Shown: positions 9,088 to 20,403 of the stretch, in pieces | Numbering within the stretch: position 1 is the first letter of the stretch | Layout: each line of letters begins with the position of its first letter | Assembly (NCBI RefSeq): GCF_038246755.1 | Contig: NZ_CP134706.1 | Span: 6,141,501 to 6,205,500, forward strand | Length of the DNA: 64,000 nt | Direction: 5' to 3' | Source of the DNA: Micromonospora sp. FIMYZ51 | Lineage (GTDB): Bacteria > Actinomycetota > Actinomycetes > Mycobacteriales > Micromonosporaceae | Translations under genes and position numbers: made by a program | Notes under the pieces: generated by a model | The model's input: the letters and a program-made list of their open reading frames with translations, nothing else | What the model was told of the DNA's origin: nothing | Database searches by the model: none

Positions 9088-10206
9088 TCAGCGGTCTAGG
9101 ATGAGGCTGACCTTTTGGAACTCCTTGAGGTCGCGGTAGCCGCACTTGGCCATCGCGCGACGCAGGCCGCCGAAGAGGTTGAGCTGGCCGTCGGGCTCGT
9201 CGGCGGGGCCGAAGAGCAGGCGTTCCATCGAGCCGAGGGGCTCGCCGGCGGTCTCGAAGGCGCCCCGGGGCAGTGACGGGTGGCTGGCGGCCGAGTGCCA
9301 CCAGGCACCGCCGGCCGGCGCCTCCGCGCAGAGCGACAGCGGCTCGCCGAGCATCACCGCGTCCGCGCCACAGCCGAGCGCCTTGGCGATGTCACCGGAG
9401 GTACGGATGTCCCCGTCGGCGATCAGGTGCACATACCGCCCGCCGGTCTCGTCCAGGTAGTCGCGTCGGGCCGCGGCGGCGTCGGCGATCGCGGTGGCCA
9501 TCGGCACCCGGATGCCGAGCACCGACTCGGTGGTGGACCACTCGTCGCCACCGATGCCGATGATCACACCGGCCGCGCCGGTCCGCATCAGGTGCAGCGC
9601 GGTCTTGTAGTCGGTGCAACCGCCGACGATGACCGGGAGGTCGAGGTCGGCGATGAACTCCTTGAGGTTGAGCGGCTCGTCGGTGGTCGAGACGTGCTCG
9701 GCCGAGACGATGGTGCCCTGGATGACCAGGATGTCCACGCCCGCGTCAAGGATCACCGGGGCCAGCGCCAGGGTGTGCTGCGGAGAGACCCGTACCGCCA
9801 CCGTGCCGCCACCCTCGCGCAGCTCGCGCACCCGCTCGGTGATCAGATCCGGCCGGATCGGCTCGGCGTAGACCTCCTGGAGCCGCTTGGTGGCGCGGGC
9901 GTCCTCGTCCAGCGCGGCCAGCTCCTCCAGCACCTTTGTCGGGTTCTCGTAGCGGGTCCACAGCCCTTCGACATTGAGTACGCCGAGCCCGCCGAGCTGC
10001 CCGAGCCGCACCGCCGAGGCCGGGCTCATCGTCGCGTCCGAGGGGTGCCCCACGCAGGGAATGCCGAACTGGTACGCGTCGAGCTGCCAGCCGGTGGAGA
10101 CGTCGTCCACGTCCCGGGTGCGGCGGCTCGGCACGATGGCGATGTCGTCCAGGTGGTAGCCGCGCTGCGCGGTCTTGCCCAGCCCGATCTCGACCACGTC
10201 ACGCAT
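9088..10206 (-). CDS. guaB3: GuaB3 family IMP dehydrogenase-related protein
   Basis: 372 aa TIM-barrel protein of the IMPDH/GMP reductase family. It has no CBS domains, and the loop that carries the catalytic Cys in IMPDH reads GIGGDEWSTTESV here, without Cys, so an ordinary IMPDH reaction is unlikely. Phosphate-site glycines remain ([19 protein letters not shown]). The actinobacterial GuaB3 group sits beside guaB, as here (37 bp apart, same strand, probably one transcript). Exact activity not readable from sequence. Confidence 0.93.
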   Translation of the reverse strand: MRDVVEIGLGKTAQRGYHLDDIAIVPSRRTRDVDDVSTGWQLDAYQFGIPCVGHPSDATMSPASAVRLGQLGGLGVLNVEGLWTRYENPTKVLEELAALDEDARATKRLQEVYAEPIRPDLITERVRELREGGGTVAVRVSPQHTLALAPVILDAGVDILVIQGTIVSAEHVSTTDEPLNLKEFIADLDLPVIVGGCTDYKTALHLMRTGAAGVIIGIGGDEWSTTESVLGIRVPMATAIADAAAARRDYLDETGGRYVHLIADGDIRTSGDIAKALGCGADAVMLGEPLSLCAEAPAGGAWWHSAASHPSLPRGAFETAGEPLGSMERLLFGPADEPDGQLNLFGGLRRAMAKCGYRDLKEFQKVSLILDR

Positions 10207-10243
10207 GGGGCACTCCTGTTGGGTTCGGGGGTGATGGGGGGTG

Positions 10244-11836
<1,593 letters not shown>

Positions 11837-12001
11837 TCAGTGAGTGGCACTGGTGGGCACCGGCGAAGGCCGGGCGAGGTGCGTCGCCCCCATCGTACCC
11901 AGTGCCCTGGTCGGCTCCCGCGTGCGGCGGCCCGCCCGTCGCCGGTGCCCGTTACCTGACGGGGGCAGGCGTCGGCGGATGCTTGGGTCTACGGTGAGGG
12001 G

Positions 12002-12412
12002 GTGCACGACGAGCCCATCGACCCGTTCACCGGCGACCCGACCGACCCGACGGCCGGGCTGGACGAGCCTGGTCGCGACGATCCGCTCGACCCGCTGACC
12101 GACGGCGAACGTCGGGACGTGCTTGAGGATCTCGCCGATCTGGAGATCTACCAAGCGCTGCTCGCGCCGATCGGCGTACGGGGGCTCGTGATCGAGTGTG
12201 AGGACTGTCGGGAGCCGCACTACTTCGACTGGGACCTGCTCCGGGGCAACCTGCGTCATCTGCTGAGTTCCGGGCAGCCCCGGGTACACGAGCCCGCCTA
12301 CGACCCCGATCCCGACCACTACGTCACCTGGGACTACGCCCGGGGCTACGCCGACGGCGTGCACGACACCCTCAGCGAGGGCACCGGGGACGAGCCCGGC
12401 TCGCGGGACTGA
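12002..12412 (+). CDS. DUF5319 family acidic protein
   Basis: 136 aa, strongly acidic, starts GTG. Contains ECEDCREPHYFDWDLLRGNL and YVTWDYARGYADG, recognised as the DUF5319 family (M. tuberculosis Rv3412 type), always near guaB in actinobacteria. A CxxC pair (residues about 64-67) could bind a metal. Function unknown. Divergent from guaB. Confidence 0.85.
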   Translation: MHDEPIDPFTGDPTDPTAGLDEPGRDDPLDPLTDGERRDVLEDLADLEIYQALLAPIGVRGLVIECEDCREPHYFDWDLLRGNLRHLLSSGQPRVHEPAYDPDPDHYVTWDYARGYADGVHDTLSEGTGDEPGSRD

Positions 12413-12416
12413 GCCA

Positions 12417-12554
12417 CGCCCAGGCGGCCGGAGCCCTCCCCCGCCCAGGCGACCCGGCCAGCCGACCCGACCCAGGCGACCCGACCCAGCCGACCCGGCC
12501 CAGCCGACCCGACCAGCCGACCCGGCCCTGGCGACCCGGCCCAGGCGACCGGGC
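12417..12554. repeat. Degenerate tandem repeats between convergent genes
   Basis: The gap between DUF5319 and the BldM-like gene is almost entirely diverged copies of GACCCGGCCCAG/CGACCCGACC-type units of about 10-13 nt. No gene is visible. It probably arose by slippage. Confidence 0.6.
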
Positions 12555-13358
12555 TCAGGCGACCAGGCCGGCGCGGAAGCCGGCGGCCACGGCGTGCGCC
12601 CGGTCCCGGGCACCGAGCTTGCGGAACAACCGCCGGGCATGGGTCTTCACGGTGTCCTCGGAGACGAACAACTCGCGGCCGATCTCGGCGTTGCTCTTCC
12701 CCTCGGCCATTCCGAGCAGCACCTGCAACTCCCGTTCGGTGAGGCCGATCGCGGACCGGTCGGGCCGAGCGCCGGCCGGTCGGTCCGAGCCGGTCCCGGC
12801 CTCGGCGTCCGGCTCGGCCGGATCGTCGCCACGCTGCGCCGGCACCATCGCCGGTCCGCCCGGGGTGTCGCCGGCCGGCCAGGTCGACGCGCCGTCACCG
12901 GTCGGCCGGCCACCCGGCGTCGGCCGGCTCGGGCTGCCCACCGCGGCGGCGTCCCGGGCCGGGTCCGCGATCCGGTGCCGGTTGGCCCGGCCGGGTGCGG
13001 CCAGCAGCAGCAGCGCCTTGGCGACCGCGCTGGTGAGATCGTGATCCGCGCCCTGGATCAGCCCTCGGGCCCCGGCGCTGATGGTGGCCGCCGCCGCCTC
13101 CGATTCCTCGGTGCCGAGCAGCAGCACGGCGGCCTGCGGCGCGCGGGCCAGCACCCGGCGGACGAAGCCGGCGCTGTCCGGCCGGGTGAGCGCGGTGTCG
13201 GCGAGCACCACGTCGGCGGGACGCTCGGCCAGCCGCAGCATCACCTCGGGATCGGAGACGGCCGTCCGCACGGCACCGGACAATCCCAGCCGCGCCGCCG
13301 CGGAGGTCAGGTGCTGCGCCGCGAGCGGCGTCCGAACGCACACGAGAACCGTACGCAC
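12555..13358 (-). CDS. BldM-like orphan response regulator with atypical receiver
   Basis: 267 aa. Residues 1-120 resemble a receiver fold but lack the acidic pair (VLVCVRTP) and the conserved Lys; one Asp remains in VVLADTAL. Residues 120-200 are a Pro/Gly/Asp-rich linker. The C-terminal LuxR-type HTH (LTERELQVLLGMAEG, IGRELFVSEDTVKTHARR, RDRAHAVAAGFRAGLVA) matches the Streptomyces BldM output domain very closely. BldM is an orphan regulator of aerial development and in Streptomyces sits close to guaB and groESL, as here. GTG at 13358 has GAGGAG upstream; longer versions start in non-homologous DNA. Probably phosphorylation-independent; exact orthology unproven. Confidence 0.85.
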   Translation of the reverse strand: MRTVLVCVRTPLAAQHLTSAAARLGLSGAVRTAVSDPEVMLRLAERPADVVLADTALTRPDSAGFVRRVLARAPQAAVLLLGTEESEAAAATISAGARGLIQGADHDLTSAVAKALLLLAAPGRANRHRIADPARDAAAVGSPSRPTPGGRPTGDGASTWPAGDTPGGPAMVPAQRGDDPAEPDAEAGTGSDRPAGARPDRSAIGLTERELQVLLGMAEGKSNAEIGRELFVSEDTVKTHARRLFRKLGARDRAHAVAAGFRAGLVA

Positions 13359-13612
13359 AGTGATCTCCTCTCCGAAGATGAGCAGACCACGAGCAGGCAG
13401 GCTCGGGAGGAGGTTCCGGGCAATCCTCCCTACTTTTCCGACAGTTGGGGCATATGCCGCAGGTTGCCGGGATCTTTGGATCAAAGACGTGTGAGCCGAG
13501 ACCCGCCCGGGTAACGAGGGTCCAGGCCGGGAACGGTGCGCCTGCGCGGCCCGTCACCCGGACAGCCGGCCATAGGAACATCTCGCGGTGCCGCGCGAGA
13601 GGAGGGGTGCTG

Positions 13613-13996
13613 ATGTCGAACGTACGTAGACTGCCCGGACCCATCGTCGACCTCTGGGACTGGCAACGTCTCGGCGCCTGCCGGGGCCGGGACAGCGCCC
13701 AGTTCTTCCACCCCGACGGCGAACGCGGTTCCTCCCGGCTGCGCCGCGAGTCCGGCGCCAAGGCGGTCTGCCGCGCCTGCCCGGTCCGCGCCGAGTGCGC
13801 CGCGCACGCCCTGGCCGTCCGCGAACCGTACGGAGTGTGGGGCGGCTTCAGCGAGTCCGAGCGGCTACGGCTGCTCGCGGTCGGCTGGGAGGACCTCGCC
13901 GACCGCCGGCAGAACCGCGTCGACGTCGCCCGACTGGAGGCCCGGCTGGGCAGCGCCCACCGGTCGACCGTTCCCACCCAGCGCAACGTCGCCTGA
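13613..13996 (+). CDS. WhiB-family Fe-S transcription factor
   Basis: 127 aa. Cysteines of the [4Fe-4S] site: one in RLGACRGRD, then CRACPVRAEC, followed by GVWGGFSESER, the WhiB signature turn, and a basic C-terminus. Wbl proteins bind sigma factor region 4 and control development or redox responses. ATG at 13613 follows GGAGGGG. By position (next to groEL/groES, after guaB and DUF5319) it is the counterpart of M. tuberculosis whiB3, but subfamily is not certain. Divergent from the BldM-like gene, sharing a 254-bp promoter region. Confidence 0.93.
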   Translation: MSNVRRLPGPIVDLWDWQRLGACRGRDSAQFFHPDGERGSSRLRRESGAKAVCRACPVRAECAAHALAVREPYGVWGGFSESERLRLLAVGWEDLADRRQNRVDVARLEARLGSAHRSTVPTQRNVA

Positions 13997-14010
13997 CCAG
14001 ACGGCTCACC

Positions 14011-14042
14011 GACGCCGCGCCCCGACTCCGGGGCGCGGCGTC
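14011..14042 (+). terminator. Stem-loop terminator after whiB
   Basis: Perfect 13-bp stem (GACGCCGCGCCCC at 14011-14023 and its complement at 14030-14042) with a 6-nt loop, starting 14 nt after the whiB stop. No U tract follows, as is common in high-GC actinomycetes. Confidence 0.75.
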
Positions 14043-14069
14043 GTCGTACGCCCACCGACACGCCCGCAC

Positions 14070-14172
14070 CGGGCTCAGGTCAGCATTGCCGGTGCCGCCG
14101 GTGCGCCCGCCGGGCTCAGTGAGCGTTACCGGTGCCGCCGGTGCGCCCGCCGGGCTCAGGTGAGCGTTGCGG
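14070..14172. repeat. 40-bp tandem repeat, 2.5 copies
   Basis: Units at 14070-14110, 14111-14150 and a partial at 14151-14172, each starting CGGGCTCAG and containing CCGGTGCCGCCGGTGCG. They lie between the whiB terminator and the 3' end of the molybdoenzyme gene. Confidence 0.8.
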
Positions 14173-14200
14173 GGCGCTTCCCGTGCACCCCGGGCCAGGT

Positions 14201-15790
14201 TCAGGTGACGGTCACGGTGACGGCGTGCCAGCCGGTGGCGCCGTCGGGGGCGACATCCTGCCGCTGCCCGGTCTGCGTCTGACCGGTGCCGTCGGTCGCC
14301 CGCACCTGGAGGGTGTGCTCGCCGGGGCTGGCCATCCACCGCCACGACCACTGCACCCAGGTGTCCACCGAGACGGTCGGGGCCAGCTCCGCCGCCTGCC
14401 AGGGGCCGCCGTCGACGCGTACCTCCACCCGGCTGATGCCACGCTGCTGCGCCCAGGCGACCCCAGCCACCATGACCGGGCCGGCGACCGGCCGGTTGCG
14501 CGGGCGCGGCGTGTCGATCCGGGACTGCGTCTTCACCGGCCCCTGAGCGGACCAGCCCCGGGGCACCCAGTACGCGTCGAAGTCGGCGAAACTCGTCAAC
14601 TCCAGCTCGGTGACCCACTTGCAGGCCGACACGTACCCGTACAGGCCGGGCACCACCATCCGGACCGGAAAGCCGTGCGCCACCGGCAACGGCTCGCCGT
14701 TCATCCCCACCGCGAGCAGGGCGTCCCGCCCGTCACGCAACACCGCCGTGGGCGTACCGCAGGTCCAACCGTCCACCGAGCGCCCGACCACCTGGTCGGC
14801 CCCGTCCTGCGGCTCCGCCTCGGCCAACAGCTCCCGGATCGGTACGCCGAGCCAGCGCGCGTTGCCGATCAGGTCACCGCCCACCTCGTTGGACACGCAG
14901 GCCAGGGTGACGTACCGCTCGACCATCGGCCGGGCCAGCAGGTCGGCGTAGCTCAACGTGATCGGGTTGCGGACCCGGCCGTGGATCCGCAGCCGCCAGG
15001 TGTCCGGATCGACCTGTGGCACCACCAGCGCGGTGTCGATGCGATAGAACGACTTGTTCGAGGTGACGTAGCTGGCCAGGCCCAGCGTGCCCAGGTCGGC
15101 CCCGGGCGGCACCGGGCGCGCGGCGGAGACCGGCACGGGCAGCGTGATCGCGTCCCGGACGGCGGAGACACTGCGGCGCCCGGCCAGCCACCGCCCGGCG
15201 AGACCGCCGACGGCGGCCACCCCGAGCACCGCGCCGACCCCGCCGAGGAACCGCCGCCGTGATCCGGCGTCCACCGCCCGTGGGCCGCCCGCTCCCGGAT
15301 CCGGTGAGCCGGGCAGCTGCTCCGCCGGGCCGGGTGGCGACCAGGGCCACGGGTCGAGTTCGAGCGGACCGGCGACGAACGCCCAGAGCGTCAGGCCGCC
15401 GACCGCCGCACCGATCAGCGACGGCAGCGCGTCGGCCGCGTCGGCACCGGCCCGGGTCAGCGCCGCCGCCGCGCCGAGGGTGGCGAAGGCCGCGACGCCG
15501 GCCAGGCCGACCAGCAGCCGGCGGGCGGCGAGTATCCCCAGCAGGGCGGCAAAGCCGCCGAGCAACAGCGCCGTGCCGACCAACAGAGCGATCTTGTCGG
15601 ACGTGCCGAAGACCGCGATGCCGAACCGCTTGACCGGTTCGGGAACGGTGTCCACGACCAGCCCGCCGACCGCGACGAGTGGCGATGACCGGGGCCCGGT
15701 CAACGCCGCCACCAGCTCGGCGGTGCCGATGGTCGCGGCGGCGGCGGTGAGACCGGCCAGGGCGGCGTACCGGGGTGTCGTACTGCTCAC
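14201..15790 (-). CDS. Membrane-anchored sulfite-oxidase-family molybdoenzyme
   Basis: 529 aa. About four hydrophobic segments in residues 1-140, then an RRRFLGGVGAVLGVAAVGG segment resembling an internal twin-arginine signal, then a sulfite-oxidase-type molybdopterin domain. The Mo-ligating Cys is in TLACVSNEVGGDLIGNARWLGVP; GYVSACKWVTELEL and the C-terminal immunoglobulin-like dimerisation domain follow. The enzyme would face the outside; the substrate is not readable. It sits between whiB and groEL, where M. tuberculosis has no such gene, so it looks like an accessory insertion. GTG start. Confidence 0.9.
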   Translation of the reverse strand: MSSTTPRYAALAGLTAAAATIGTAELVAALTGPRSSPLVAVGGLVVDTVPEPVKRFGIAVFGTSDKIALLVGTALLLGGFAALLGILAARRLLVGLAGVAAFATLGAAAALTRAGADAADALPSLIGAAVGGLTLWAFVAGPLELDPWPWSPPGPAEQLPGSPDPGAGGPRAVDAGSRRRFLGGVGAVLGVAAVGGLAGRWLAGRRSVSAVRDAITLPVPVSAARPVPPGADLGTLGLASYVTSNKSFYRIDTALVVPQVDPDTWRLRIHGRVRNPITLSYADLLARPMVERYVTLACVSNEVGGDLIGNARWLGVPIRELLAEAEPQDGADQVVGRSVDGWTCGTPTAVLRDGRDALLAVGMNGEPLPVAHGFPVRMVVPGLYGYVSACKWVTELELTSFADFDAYWVPRGWSAQGPVKTQSRIDTPRPRNRPVAGPVMVAGVAWAQQRGISRVEVRVDGGPWQAAELAPTVSVDTWVQWSWRWMASPGEHTLQVRATDGTGQTQTGQRQDVAPDGATGWHAVTVTVT

Positions 15791-15905
15791 CGACTCAGTG
15801 TTTCCGACCCGGCCCCCGCTGCGGTAGCCACCACCGCCGGGCCAGCACGCGCATGGGGCGCACCGTCATCGACGGTGCGCCCCACGTTCCGGCGTACGGC
15901 AGGGG

Positions 15906-17940
<2,035 letters not shown>

Positions 17941-18075
17941 ACCCTCCTGGGGTACTGGTTTCGTTGCCGGTCGGCATGCCGACCGGCGTCAATCTGCCAC
18001 ATGCCACCGGGCGGGGCCGTCGTCGCGGGTGCCGGTCCGCCTGGCGTTCAACCCCCGGACACCAGGGCCCGGGCG

Positions 18076-18102
18076 TTGGCACCCTCAGGGTGAGAGTGCT
18101 AA
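18076..18102 (-). promoter_or_regulatory. CIRCE operator, promoter-proximal copy
   Basis: TTGGCACCC, 9 nt, GAGTGCTAA on the plus strand: two mismatches to TTAGCACTC-N9-GAGTGCTAA. It covers the predicted transcription start of groES, so HrcA bound here would block initiation. Confidence 0.8.
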
Positions 18103-18106
18103 TCGC

Positions 18107-18135
18107 AGGTTATTCCTCGGCTAGCACTCCGTCAA
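18107..18135 (-). promoter_or_regulatory. Predicted groESL promoter
   Basis: Reading toward groES: TTGACG (18130-18135), 17 nt, TAACCT (18107-18112), a vegetative-type promoter at ideal spacing. The -35 lies inside the distal CIRCE and the start point would fall in the proximal CIRCE. Confidence 0.7.
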
Positions 18136-18147
18136 GGAGAGTGCCAA
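18121..18147 (-). promoter_or_regulatory. CIRCE operator, distal copy
   Basis: CTAGCACTC, 9 nt, GAGTGCCAA: two mismatches to the CIRCE consensus bound by the HrcA heat-shock repressor. It lies 45 bp (centre to centre) from the second copy and overlaps the -35 element. Confidence 0.82.
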
Positions 18148-18203
18148 CGCCGTCCACCTCGTGTCGCCGTCCGAGCACCACCCGCACGCCTCCCAGGGCG
18201 AGC

Positions 18204-18252
18204 GTTGATCAATAAGTTTGCGCGGGCTCCGGACGCGAACTTCTAGGTCAAC
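18204..18252. repeat. Intergenic hairpin, degenerate GTTGATCA family copy 4
   Basis: Imperfect inverted repeat: GTTGATCAATAAGTTTGCGCG on the left, and on the right arm CGCGAAC then GTCAAC. It lies between the groES promoter and the methyltransferase start, upstream of both divergent genes, so here it cannot be a simple terminator. Confidence 0.5.
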
Positions 18253-18297
18253 AGGGTGCGTGGAGGATGGGCGTGGGGTGGGCGGAAGAATGGGGAT

Positions 18298-19542
18298 GTG
18301 GATCTGGAGCAGCTCGCGGCGTTGCGTACCGCCGAGGGGGTGGCGGCGCTCGACTCGGCGGCTCGGGTCGCCGGCGGTGATCCGCTGGCGGCAGCGGGGG
18401 CGCTGCGCTCGGCCGGGGTGCCGGCCGGGTTGGCGGCGGCGGCGCTGACCCAGGCGGAGCTGCGCCGCCGGGCGGTCGCCAAGTTCGGGCCGGCGGCGGA
18501 GCAGATGTTCTTCACCCGACCCGGCCTGGAGCAGGCCACCCGGCAGGTTGTCGCGCGTCGGCGCGCCCGCCGGTTGCGCGCCGCCGGGGTGACCACCCTG
18601 GCCGACCTGGGTTGCGGGCTGGGTGCCGACGCACTCGCCGCCGCCCGCGAAGGCATCCGGGTGTACGGCGTGGAGGCCGACCCGGTCACCGCCGCGTTGG
18701 CCGAGGCGAACGCGCGAGCGGCGGGACTGGCCGAACGGTTCACCGTGGAGTGCGCCGACGCCACCGCGTTCGACGTCTCCCGGGTCGAGGCGGTCTTCTG
18801 CGATCCGGCCCGCCGCCGGGCCGGCACCGGCCGCCGGATCTTCGACCCGAACGCGTACTCACCGCCGTGGGACTTCGTCACCGGGCTGGCCGACCGGGTG
18901 CCGTACACGGTGGTGAAGGTGGCCCCCGGCCTCGACCACGCCCTGATCCCGACCGGCGCCGAGGCGGAGTGGGTGAGCGTCGACGGCGACCTCGTCGAGG
19001 CGACCCTCTGGTGCGGCCCGCTCGCCGAAACCCCCCGCCGCGCGACTTTGTTGAAGGAAGGGCCCCCTGTTAACGCCTCCGGTAGTAAAGGGGCCCCCTC
19101 TTATCACTCCGCCAGCGAGCCCGCCGTCTACCAGCTCACCGGCACGGGAGCGGCCGAGGCGCCGGTCGGGCCGGTACGCGGCTTCGTGTACGACCCGGAT
19201 CCAGCGGTGGTCCGCGCGCACCTGGTCGCCGAACTGGCCACCGAGCTGGACGCCACGCTTGCCGATCCGGCCATCGCCTACCTCTACGCCGATCGGGCCA
19301 CACCGACGCCGTACGCCCGTTGCCTGGCGGTGACCGACGTGCTGCCCTTCTCGCTCAAGCGGCTGCGTGCGCTGCTCCGGGAGCGCCGGGTCGGCCGCGT
19401 GGAGATCCGCAAGCGCGGCTCCGCACTGGAACCCGAGCGGCTCCGGCGCGATCTGCGGCTGACCGGCGATCAACCGGCCAGCCTGGTGCTGACCCGGGTC
19501 GCCGGGGCGCCGACGGTGCTGATCTGCCAGCCAACCGGCTGA
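18298..19542 (+). CDS. Class I SAM methyltransferase with THUMP-like C-terminus
   Basis: 414 aa. SAM-binding motif LADLGCGLGADALAAA near residue 105, EADPVTAALAEANA, and FCDPARRRAG as motif IV. The C-terminal domain (DVLPFSLKRLRALLRERRVG, EIRKRGSALEPERLRRDLRL) matches the THUMP-like domain of an actinobacterial methyltransferase family; an RNA substrate is plausible but unknown. GTG at 18298 gives MDLEQLAALRTAEG, a typical start. Residues about 253-270 are encoded by a 53-bp palindromic element also found at 44327 and 50821; they read KEGPPVNASGSKGAPSY and look like an insertion. Confidence 0.85.
   Translation: MDLEQLAALRTAEGVAALDSAARVAGGDPLAAAGALRSAGVPAGLAAAALTQAELRRRAVAKFGPAAEQMFFTRPGLEQATRQVVARRRARRLRAAGVTTLADLGCGLGADALAAAREGIRVYGVEADPVTAALAEANARAAGLAERFTVECADATAFDVSRVEAVFCDPARRRAGTGRRIFDPNAYSPPWDFVTGLADRVPYTVVKVAPGLDHALIPTGAEAEWVSVDGDLVEATLWCGPLAETPRRATLLKEGPPVNASGSKGAPSYHSASEPAVYQLTGTGAAEAPVGPVRGFVYDPDPAVVRAHLVAELATELDATLADPAIAYLYADRATPTPYARCLAVTDVLPFSLKRLRALLRERRVGRVEIRKRGSALEPERLRRDLRLTGDQPASLVLTRVAGAPTVLICQPTG
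19054..19106 (+). repeat. 53-bp palindromic element, copy A, inside the methyltransferase gene
   Basis: Starts AAGGAAGGGCCCC, has TTAACGCCTC in the middle and a second GGGGCCCC block before CTTATCA. It aligns without gaps over 53 bp to copies at 44327-44379 (minus) and 50821-50873. It is read through in frame, in the same sense as the gene. Confidence 0.88.
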
Positions 19543-19649
19543 CCGGCCGCCGAAACGCCGGGCGAGGGCCTGCGGGCCGCCCCCGAGGCCGAGTCAGGAC
19601 GCCGAAAAGCCGCTGGCCGGTGGCCGGGGCCGAGGGCTAGGTTGACCAC

Positions 19650-20129
19650 GTGGCGGGACGGGGTACGCCGGCGATGGTGCTGCTGGCGAAGCGGGGAATC
19701 ACCCATCGCACCCACCCGTACGATGTGCCGGCGGACGTACCGAACTACGGCGCGCTGGTCGCCGCCGCGCTCGGCGTCGCTCCGGAGCGGGTCTTCAAGA
19801 CGCTGGTGACCGAGGTGGACGGCGCACTCACCGTGGCGGTGGTGCCGGTCACCGGCGAGCTGGACCTGAAGGCCCTCGCGGCAGCGGTGGGCGGCAAGCG
19901 GGCGACGCTGGCCGAGCGGGTGGCGGCCGAACGGGCCACCGGCTACGTACGCGGCGGGATCAGCCCGCTCGGGCAACGCAAACGGCTGCCCACAGTGCTC
20001 GACGCCGCCGCCCTCGCGCACCCCACGGTGTACGTGTCGGCGGGTCGACGCGGGCTCCAGGTCGAACTGGACCCCGCCGACCTGATCGCGCTCACTGACG
20101 CCCGCACGGCCCGACTCACCGGCAACTGA
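19650..20129 (+). CDS. ybaK: YbaK-type Cys-tRNA(Pro)/aminoacyl-tRNA deacylase
   Basis: 159 aa, GTG start. YbaK fold: RVFKTLVTEVDG, VVPVTGELDLKALAAAVGGK (with the conserved Lys), YVRGGISPLGQRKRLPTVLD and GRRGLQVELDPADL. These free-standing editing enzymes remove Cys wrongly loaded on tRNA-Pro. Usual length is about 155-160 aa. Stands alone after the methyltransferase gene. Confidence 0.93.
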   Translation: MAGRGTPAMVLLAKRGITHRTHPYDVPADVPNYGALVAAALGVAPERVFKTLVTEVDGALTVAVVPVTGELDLKALAAAVGGKRATLAERVAAERATGYVRGGISPLGQRKRLPTVLDAAALAHPTVYVSAGRRGLQVELDPADLIALTDARTARLTGN

Positions 20130-20142
20130 CCCCCGACCGACC

Positions 20143-20229
20143 ACTCGACCGGCCGCTGGACCGACGCGACTCGACCGGCCGCTAGATCGACGACTCGACC
20201 GGCGCGACTCGACCGGTGGCTCGACTGAC
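20143..20229. repeat. Degenerate ACTCGACCGGC repeats
   Basis: Four scattered copies of ACTCGACCGG-type units, plus a diverged fifth, after the ybaK stop. The 274-bp gap to xylF holds these and the xyl promoter region. Confidence 0.5.
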
Positions 20230-20273
20230 CCCTGCTCCGGGCCGCCTACCGGTGGCCGGTGTCAGCGACGTTG

Positions 20274-20303
20274 CCGAATTGTTACCGCCCCCAACAAACT
20301 CGG
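20274..20303. promoter_or_regulatory. Imperfect inverted repeat upstream of the xyl operon, possible ROK operator
   Basis: CCGAATTGTT at the left and AACAAACTCGG at the right, around a C-rich spacer, about 100 bp before xylF. The position fits a repressor site for the ROK regulator at 23706, but the symmetry is imperfect and no consensus can be checked here. Confidence 0.3.
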
Positions 20304-20403
20304 AGCCGCCACGCTCTTGTGCTGTCGCTGTGACGCGGAATACGTTGCCGGGCACAACAAAACACACGATTACACATCCCCCACCCTTGAAAGGACCCTG
20401 CAC

